Source of the DNA: Colletes latitarsis
Taxonomy: Eukaryota > Arthropoda > Insecta > Hymenoptera > Colletidae
Length of the DNA: 64,000 nt
Assembly: GCF_051014445.1 (NCBI RefSeq)
Contig: NC_135136.1
Location: forward strand, 18,494,001-18,558,000
Direction: 5' to 3'
This document shows positions 55,309 through 64,000 of the stretch, piece by piece. The notes under the pieces were generated by a model that was given only the letters and a program-made list of their open reading frames with translations, was not told where the DNA came from and did not search any database. Made by a program: the position numbers and the translations under genes. Each line of letters opens with the position of its first letter. Positions within the stretch are counted from its first letter, which is position 1.

Positions 55309-58300
55309 GTTCAACAAGTATGTGAAGAATGCGAGAGTATGTGTCTGATGAGGGCAAATCACAGGCCTAACCTAGACATAACATGCGTTATCCTCTAAAA
55401 TATTGATCGAAACCAGGTTTAATGGACTCTTTCAGTGTGGTACCACATTACTGCTGGATCCGAACCAGAAAAAGCACAGAATCTGACCATCAAGTATGAG
55501 AAATTTGCAAAAGTGCGAGCCTGATGGGAGCAAATCCCAGACCTAACCTAGACCTAACATGAGTTATTCTCAAAAATATTGATCGAAAGCAGGTTTAATC
55601 GACAGTTTCAGTGTGGTACCACATTACTACGTGATACAAACCTGAAAAAGCCAGGGATCTGTTCTACAAGTATGTGAAAAATGCGAAAATATGACCCTGA
55701 TGAGGGCAAATCCCGGGCCTAACCTAGACCTAACATGAGTTATCCTCAAGAATATTGACCGAAACCAGGTTTAATCGACTGTTTCAGATTGGTACCACAT
55801 TACTACCTGATCCAAACCAGAAAAATACCCAGGATCTGTTCAACAAGTATGTGAAGATCGCGAAAAAATGACCCTGATGAGGGCAAATCCCAGACCTATA
55901 CCAGACCTAACTTGCGTTGTCCTCTAAAATATTGATGGAAACCAGGTTTAATTGACTGTTTCAGTGTGGTACCACATTACTACGTGATCCAATCCAGAAA
56001 AAAACCCAGGATCTGTACAACAAGTATGTGAAGAATGCGAAAGTATGAGCCTGACGAGGGCAAATCCCGGACCTATCCCAGACATATCTTGCGTTATCCT
56101 CTAAAATATTGGTCGAAACCAGGTTTAATCGACTGTTTCATTGTGCTACCACATTACTACGTGATCCAAACCAGAAAAATACCCAGGATCTGTTCAACAA
56201 GTATGTGAAGAACGCGAAAATATGAACCAGATGAGGGCAAATCCCAGACCTAACCTAGACCTAACATGAGTTATTCTCTAAAATATTGATCGAAACTTGG
56301 TTTAATTTACTGTTTCGGAGTGGTACCACATTACTACGTGATCCAATACAGAAAAAGCCCAGGATCTAGCCATGAAGTATGAGAAATATTCGAAACTATG
56401 AGCCTGATTAGGGCAAATCCTAGACATAACCCAGATCTAACATGCGTTATCCTCTAAAATATTGATCGAAGCCAGTTTTAATGGACTGTTACAGTGTGGT
56501 ACCACATTACTACGGGATCCAAACCAGAAGAAGCACAGAATCTGGCCATCAAGTATGAGAAATTTGCGAAAGTACGAGCCTGATGAGAGCAAATCCCAGA
56601 CCTAACCTAGACCTAACATGAGTTATTCGCTAAAATATTGATCGAAACCAGGTTTAATCGACTATTTCAGTGTGGTACCACATTACTACGTGATCCAAAC
56701 CAGAAAAATACTCAGGATCTGTTCAACAAGTACGTGAAAAACGCGAAACTATGAGCCTGATGAGGGCAACTCCCAGAACTATCCCAGACCCAACATGCGT
56801 TATCCTCTAAAACATTTATCAAGACCAGGTTTAATTGAATGTTTCAGTGTGGTACCACATTACTACGTGATCCAAACCACAAAAGACCCAGGATCTGTTC
56901 AACAAGTATGTGGAAAATGCGAAAGTATGTGTCTGATCAGGGGCAAATCCCAGGCCTAACCTAGGCAGAACATGCGTTATCCTCTAAAATATTGATCGAA
57001 ACCAGGTTTAATGGACTGTTTCAGTGTGCTACCACACTACTACGCGATCCAAACCAGAAAAAACACATGTTCCGTTCAACAAGTATGTGAAGAATGCGAG
57101 AGCATGTGTCTGATGAAGGAAAATCCCAGGCCTAACCTAGACCTAACATGAGTTATCCTCAAAAATATTTATCGAAACCAGGTTTAATCGACTGTTTCAG
57201 TGTGGTACCACATTACTACCTGATCCAAACCAGAAAAATACCCAGGATCTGTTCAACAAGTATGTGAAGAACGCGAAAATATGAACCTGATGAGGGCAAA
57301 TCCCAGACCTAACCTAGACATAACATGAGTTATTCTCTAAAATATTGATCGAAACCAGGTTTAATGGACTGTTTCAGTGTGCTACCACATTACTACGTGA
57401 TCCAAACCAGAAAAATACCCAGGATCTGTTCAACAAGTATGTGAAGAACGCGAAAATATGACCCTGATGAGGGCAAATCCCAGACCTATCCCAGACCTAA
57501 CTTGCGTTATCCTCTAAAATATTGATCGAAACTAGGTTTAATTTACTGTTTCAGAGTGGTACCACATTACTACCTGATCCAAACCAGAAAAATACCCAGG
57601 ATCTGTTCAACAAGTATGTGAAGAACGCGAAAATATGACCCTGATGAGGGCAAATCCCAGGCCTAACCTAGACCTATCATGAGTTATCCTCAAAAATATT
57701 TATCGAAACCAGGTTTAATCGACTGTTTCAGTGTGGCACCACATTACTACCTGATCCAAACCAGAAAAATACCCAGGATCTGTTCAACAAGTATGTGAAG
57801 AACGCGAAAATATGACCCTGATGAGGGCAAATCCCAGACCTATACCAGACCTAACTTGCGTTGTTCTCTAAAATATTGATGGAAACCAGGTTTAATTGAC
57901 TGTTTCAGGGTGGTACCACATTACTACGTGATCCAATCCAGAAAAAGCCCTGGATCTAGCCATGAAGTATGAGAAATATGCGAAAGTATGACCCTGATGA
58001 GGGCAAATCCTAGACCTAACCCAGACCTAACATGCGTTATCCTCAAAAATATTGATCGAAACCAGGTTTAATCCACCGTTTCAGTGTGGTACCACATTAC
58101 TACGTGATCCAATCCAGAAAAAGCCCTGGATCTAGCCATCAAGTATGTGAAAAACGCGAAACTATGAGCCTGATGGGGGCAAATCCCAGACCTATCCCAG
58201 ACCTAACATGCGTTATCCTTTAAAATACTTATCAAGACCAGGTTTAATTGAATGTTTCAGTGTGGTACCACATTACTACGTGATGCAAACCAGAAAAAAC

Positions 58301-61300
58301 CCAGGATCCGTTCAACAAGTATGTGGAAAATGCGAAAGTATGTGTCTGATGAGGGCAAATCCCAGGCCTATACCAGACCTAACTTGCGTTGTTCTCTAAA
58401 ATATTGATGGAAACCAGGTTTAATTGACTGTTTCAGGGTGGTACCACATTACTACGTGATCCAATCCAGAAAAAGCCCTGGATCTAGCCATGAAGTATGA
58501 GAAATATGCGAAAGTATGACCCTGATGAGGGCAAATCCTAGACCTATACCAGACCTAACTTGCGTTGTTCTCTAAAATATTGATGGAAACCAGGTTTAAT
58601 TGACTGTTTCAGGGTGGTACCACATTACTACGTGATCCAATCCAGAAAAAGCCCTGGATCTAGCCATCAAGTATGTGAAAAACGCGAAACTATGAGCCTG
58701 ATGGGGGCAAATCCCAGACCTATCCCAGACCTAACATGCGTTATCCTTTAAAATACTTATCAAGACCAGGTTTAATTGAATGTTTCAGTGTGGTACCACA
58801 TTACTACGTGATGCAAACCAGAAAAAACCCAGGATCCGTTCAACAAGTATGTGGAAAATGCGAAAGTATGTGTCTGATGAGGGCAAATCCCAGACCTATC
58901 CCAGACCTAACTTGCATCCTCTAAAATATTGATCGAAACCTGGTTTAATGGACTGTTTCAGTGTGGTACCACATTACTACGTGATCCAAACCAGAAAAAT
59001 ACCCAGGATCTGTTCAACAAGTATGTGAAGAACGCGAAAATATGAACCTGATGAGGGCAAATCCCAGATCTAACCTAGACCTAACATGAATTATTCTCTA
59101 TAATATTGATCGAAACCAGGTTTAATGGTCTGTTTCAGTGTGGTACCACATTACTACGTGATCCAAACCAGAAAAATACCCAGGATCTGTTCAACAAGTA
59201 TGTGAAGAACGCGAAAATATGAACCTGATGAGGGCAAATCCCAGACCTAACCTAGACCTAACATGAGTTATCCTCTAAAATATTTAGCAAGACCAGGTTT
59301 AATTGAAAGTTTCAGTGTGGTACCACAATACTACGGGATCCAAACCAGAAAAAGCCCAGAATCTAGCCACCGAGTATGAGAAATATGCGAAAGTACGAGC
59401 CTGATCAGGGCAAATCCCAGACCTATCCCAGACCTAACTTGCGTTGTCCTCTAAAATATTCATCGAAACCAGGTTTAATGGACTGTTTCAGTGTGGTACC
59501 ACATTACTACCTGACCCAATCCAGAAAAAGCCCAGAATCTGGCCATGAACTATGAGAAATATGCGAAAGTACGAGCCTGATGAGAGCAAATCTCAGACCT
59601 AACCAAGATCTAACAAGCGTTATTCTCTAAAATATTGATCGCAACCAGGTTTAATGGACTGTTTCAGTGTGGTACCTCATTACTACGTGATCCAAACCAC
59701 AAAAAACCCAGGATCCGTTCAACAAGTATGTGAAGAATGCGAAAATATGACCCTGATGAGGGCAAATCCTAGACCTAACCCAGACCTAACATGCGTTATC
59801 CTCTAAAATATTTATCAAGACCAGGTTTAATTGAATGTTTCAGTGTAGTACCACATTACTACGTGATCCAAACCTGAAAAAACCCAGGATCTGTTCAACA
59901 AGTATGTGAAGAACGCGAAAATATGAACATGATGAGGGCAGATCCCAGATCTAACCTAGACCTAACATGTATTATTCTCTAAAATATTGATCGAAACCAG
60001 GTTTAATGGTCAGTTTCAGTGTGCTACTACATTACTACGTGATCCAAACCCAGAAAAATACCCAGGATCTGTTCAACAAGTATGTGAAGAACGCGAAAAT
60101 GTGAACATGATGAGGGCAAATCCCAGATCTAACCTAGACCTAACATGAATTATTCTCTAAAATATTGGTCGAAACCAGGTTTAATGGTCTGTATCAGTGT
60201 GGTACCACATTGCTACGTGATCCAAACCAGAAAAATACCCAGGATCTGTTCAACAAGTATGTGAAGAACGCGAAAATATGAACCTGATGAGGGCAAATCC
60301 CAGACCTAACCTTGACCTAACATGAGTTACCCTCTAAAATATTTATCAAGACCAGGTTTAATTGAATGTTTCAGTGTAGTACCACATTACTACGTGATCC
60401 AAACCTGAAAAATACCCAGGATCTGTTCAACAAGTATGTGAAGAACGCGAAAATATGAACCTGATGAGGGCAAATCCCAGACCTATCCCAGACCTAACTT
60501 GCGTTGTCCTCTAAAATATTGATCGAAACCAGGTTTAATCGACTGTTTCAGTGTGGTACCTCATTACTACGTGATCCAAACCACAAAAAACCCACGATCC
60601 GTTCAACAAGTATGTGAAGAATGCGAAAATATGCCCCTGATGAGGGCAAATCCTAGACCTAACCCAGACCTAACATGCGTTATCCTCTAAAATATTTATC
60701 AAGACCTGGTTTAATTGAATGTTTCAGTGTGGTACCACATTACTACGTGATCCAAACCTGAAAAAACCCAGGATCTGTTCAACAAGTATGAGAAATATGC
60801 GAAAGTACGAGCCTGATCAGGACAAATCCCAGACCTATCCCAGACCTAACTTGCGTTGTCCTCTAAAATATTGATCGAAACCTGGTTTAATGGACTGTTT
60901 CAGTGTGGTACCACATTACTACGTGATCCAAACCAGAAAAATACCCAGGATCTGTTCAACAAGTATGTGAAGAACGCGAAAATATGAACCTGATGAGGGC
61001 AAATCCCAGATCTAACCTAGACCTAACATGAATTATTCTCTAAAATATTGATCGAAACCAGGTTTAATGGTCTGTTTCAGTGTGGTACCACATTACTACG
61101 TGATCCAAACCAGAAAAATACCCAGGATCTGTTCAACAAGTATGTGAAGAACGCGAAAATATGAACCTGATGAGGGCAAATCCCAGACCTATCCCAGACA
61201 TAACTTGCGTTATCCTCTAAAATATTGATCGAAACCAGGTTTAATGGACTGTTTCAGTGTGGTACCTCATTACTACGTGATCCAAACCACAGAAAACCCA

Positions 61301-64000
61301 GGATCCGTTCAACAAGTATGTGAAGAATGCGAAAATATGACCCTGATGAGGGCAAATCCTAGACCTAACCTAGACCTAACATGAATTATTCTCTAAAATA
61401 TTGATCGAAACCAGGTTTAATGACTGTTTCAGTGTGGTACCACATTACTACGTGATCCAATCCAGAAAAAGCCCAGGATGTAGCCATCAAGTATGAGAAA
61501 TATACGAAAGTATGAGCCTGCTGAGGGCAAATCCTAGACCTAACATAGACCTAACATGCGTTATCCTCTAAAATATTTATCAAGACCAGGTTTAATTGAG
61601 TGTTTCAGTGTGGTACCACATTACTACGTGATCCAAACCTGAAAAAACCCAGGATCTGTTCAACAAGTATGTGAAGAACGCGAAAATATGAACATGATGA
61701 GGGCAAATCCCAGATCTAACATAGACCTAACATGAATTATTCTCTAAAATATTGATCGAAACCAGGTTTAATGGTCTGTTTCAGTGTGCTACCACATTAC
61801 TATGTGATCCAAACCAGAAAAATACCCAGGATCTGTTCAACAAGTATGTGAAGAACGCGAAAATATGAACATGATGAGGGCAAATCCCAGATCTAACCTA
61901 GACCTAACATGCGTTATCCTCTAAAATATTTATCAAGACCAGGTTTAATTGAGTGTTTCAGTGTGGTACCACATTACTACGTGATCCAAACCTGAAAAAA
62001 CCCAGGATCTGTTCAACAAGTATGTGAAGAACGCGAAAATATGAACATGATGAGGGCAAATCCCAGACCTAACCTAGACCTAGCATGCGTTATCCTCTAA
62101 AATATTTATCAAGACCAGGTTTAATTGACTGTTTCAGTGTGGCATCACATTACTACGTGATCCAAACCAGATAAAGCCCAGAATCTGGCCATCAACTATG
62201 AGAAATATGCAAAAATACGAGCCTGATGTGAGCAAATCCCAGGACTAACCTAGACATACCATGCGTTATCCTCTAAAATATTGATCGAAACCAGGTTGAA
62301 TGGACTGTTTCAGTGTGGTACCACATTACTACGGGATCCAAACCAGAAAAAACCCGGGTCCTGATCAACAAGTATGTGAAAAATGCGAAAGTATGTGTCT
62401 GATGAGGGCAAATCCCAGACCTATCCCAGACCTAACATGCGTTATCCTATAAAATATTGATCGAAACCAGGTTTAATGGACTGCTACAGTGTGGTACTAC
62501 ATTACTACGTGATCCAAACCAGAAAAAACCCGGGACCTGATCAACAAGTATGTGAAAAATGCGAAAGTATGTGTCTGATGAGGGCAAATCCCAGACCTAT
62601 CCCAGACCTAACATGCGTTATCCTATAAAATATTGATCGAAACCAGGTTTAATGGACTGCTTCAGTGTGGTACCACATTACTACGTGATCCAATCCAGAA
62701 AAAGCCCAGGATGTAGCCATCAAGTATGAGAAATATGCGAATGTATGAGCCTGCTGAGGGCAAATCCTAGACCTAACATAGACCTAACATGCGTTATCCT
62801 CTAAAATATTTATCAAGACCAGGTTTAATTGACTGTTTCAGTGTGGCATCACATTACTACGTGATCCAAACCAGATAAAGCCCAGAATCTGGCCATCAAC
62901 TATGAGAAATATGCAAAAATACGAGCCTGATGTGAGCAAATCCCAGGACTAACCTAGACATACCATGCGTTATCCTCTAAAATATTTATCGAAACCAGGT
63001 TTAATGGACTGTTTCAGTGTGGTACCACATTACTACGGGATCCAAACCAGAAAAAACCCGGGTCCTGATCAACAAGTATGTGAAAAATGCGAAAGTATGT
63101 GTCTGATGAGGGCAAATCCCAGACCTATCCCAGACCTAACATGCGTTATCCTATAAAATATTGATCGAAACCAGGTTTAATGGAATGCTTCAGTGTGGTA
63201 CCACATTACTACGTGATCCAAACCAGAAAAAACCCGGGACCTGATCAACAAGTATGTGAAAAATGCGGAACTATGAGCCTGATGAGGGCAAATCCCACAC
63301 CTATCCCAGACCAAGCTTGCGTTATCCTCTAAAATATTGATCGAAACCAGGTTTAGTTTAGTGTTTCAGTGTGGTACCACATACTACGTGATCCAAACCA
63401 GAAAAAAACCCGGGATCTGTTTAACAAGTATGTGAAGTATGCGCAAGTATGACCCTGATGAGGGCAAACCCCAGAACTAACCTAGACCTAACATGCGTTA
63501 TCCTCAAAAATATTGGATCGACACCAGGTTTAATCGACTGTTTCAGTGTGGTACCACATTACTACGTGATCCAAACCAGAAAAAACCCAGGATCCGTTCA
63601 ACAAGTATGTGGAGAATGCGAAAGTATGTGTCTCATGCGGGAGAATCCCAGGCCTAACCTAGACCTAACATGCGTTATCCTCAAAAATATTGATCGACAC
63701 CAGGTTTAATCGACTGTTTCAGTGTGGTACCACATTACTACGTGATCCAAACCAGAAAAAACCCAGGATCCGTTCAACAAGTATGTGAAGAATGCGAAAG
63801 TATGACCCTGATGAGGGCAAACCCCAGAACTAACCTAGACCTAACATGCGTTACCCTCAAACATATTGATCGACACCAGGTTTAGTCGACAGTTTCAGTG
63901 TGGTAATACATTACTACGTGATCCAAACCAGAAAAAGCCCAGAATCTGGCCATCAACTATGAGAAATATGCGAAAATACGAGCCTGATGTGAGCAAATCC
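55309..64000 (+). repeat. Satellite array, distal block
   Basis: This block holds about 49 monomers and no gene; the array continues past the window end. Local duplications include the pair starting at about 58208 and 58736 (528 bp, exactly 3 monomers), the second lacking five bases at cttgcatcctc near 58916, and a pair at about 62100-62450 and 62810-63150 sharing the variants ggcatcacattac and ccaggactaacctagacatacc. Many monomers carry gaacctgatgagg or gaacatgatgagg, a variant scarce in the left array. Toward the end the acaccagg and aaccccagaac variants appear (63449 onward). Confidence 0.92.

Noticed and set aside
1..64000. CRISPR array as an explanation for the regular repeats
   Set aside because: The repeated unit is the entire 176-bp monomer with no unique spacers. 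The array is associated with a eukaryotic LINE, so it is satellite DNA.
1..64000. A canonical CENP-B box in the monomer
   Set aside because: I looked for the TTCG...A..CGGG pattern and found only gatcgaaaccaggt or gatcgaaaccgggt, which does not match the essential bases.

Overview
The window is almost entirely satellite DNA from an animal genome, most likely an insect. It contains one complete, very GC-rich non-LTR retrotransposon and no single-copy host gene. Positions 1-43338 and 49330-64000 are a head-to-tail array of a ~176-bp monomer, roughly 330 copies, all in the same orientation. Positions 43339-49329 are a ~6.0-kb R1-clade-like element with a 5' UTR, a Gag-like ORF1 (625 aa, three zinc knuckles), an ORF2 (1060 aa: apurinic-type endonuclease, reverse transcriptase, C-terminal zinc knuckle), a ~510-nt 3' UTR and a 34-nt poly(A) tail. 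It is flanked by a 13-bp target-site duplication. The insect assignment rests on the element: the R1/TRAS/SART-type layout with a UAAUG stop-start junction is best known from arthropods. A hymenopteran host is a guess only.

Layout. From 1 to 38740 the satellite is a patchwork of monomer variants falling into at least two classes, built by segmental tandem duplication. Duplications I could delimit are 5583-9639 = 9640-13696 (4,057 bp, about 23 monomers, no difference seen), 17921-19152 = 19153-20384 (1,232 bp, exactly 7 monomers) and a 5,282-bp (about 30 monomers) tandem pair. The first copy of that pair, 38741-43338 plus 49343-50026, is split by the retrotransposon; the second, 50027-55308, is uninterrupted. 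Looser long-range repeats link ~300-1500 with ~15440-16640, ~16630-17900 with ~21740-23000, ~27100-28870 with ~31690-33450, and ~37340-38000 with ~39265-39925. The second copy of the 5,282-bp pair preserves the empty insertion site at 54612-54624, so the duplication came first and the insertion second. Both ORFs are open and the two target-site copies match, so the insertion is young.

The most unusual observation is in the retrotransposon. From its first bases to just before its poly(A) tail, including both reading frames, it is tiled with local inverted repeats of 8 to 19 bp separated by short loops. Many are perfect or carry only G.U-type exceptions, and three end in classically stable tetraloops. 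Several sit exactly on catalytic or metal-binding codons: the endonuclease GDFN and SDH motifs, reverse transcriptase motif A and YADD, and the zinc knuckles. The 3' UTR is essentially a chain of ten consecutive stem-loops. The satellite around it shows only a 12-bp palindrome per monomer. This looks like genome-scale ordered RNA structure in a retrotransposon mRNA and is the main candidate here for an undescribed system.

How the parts would work together, from family knowledge: ORF1 protein coats the element RNA, and ORF2 is translated by termination-reinitiation at the UAAUG overlap. The ORF2 endonuclease nicks satellite DNA, and the reverse transcriptase copies the RNA from the poly(A) end. 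All positions and differences were read by eye, without alignment or folding software.
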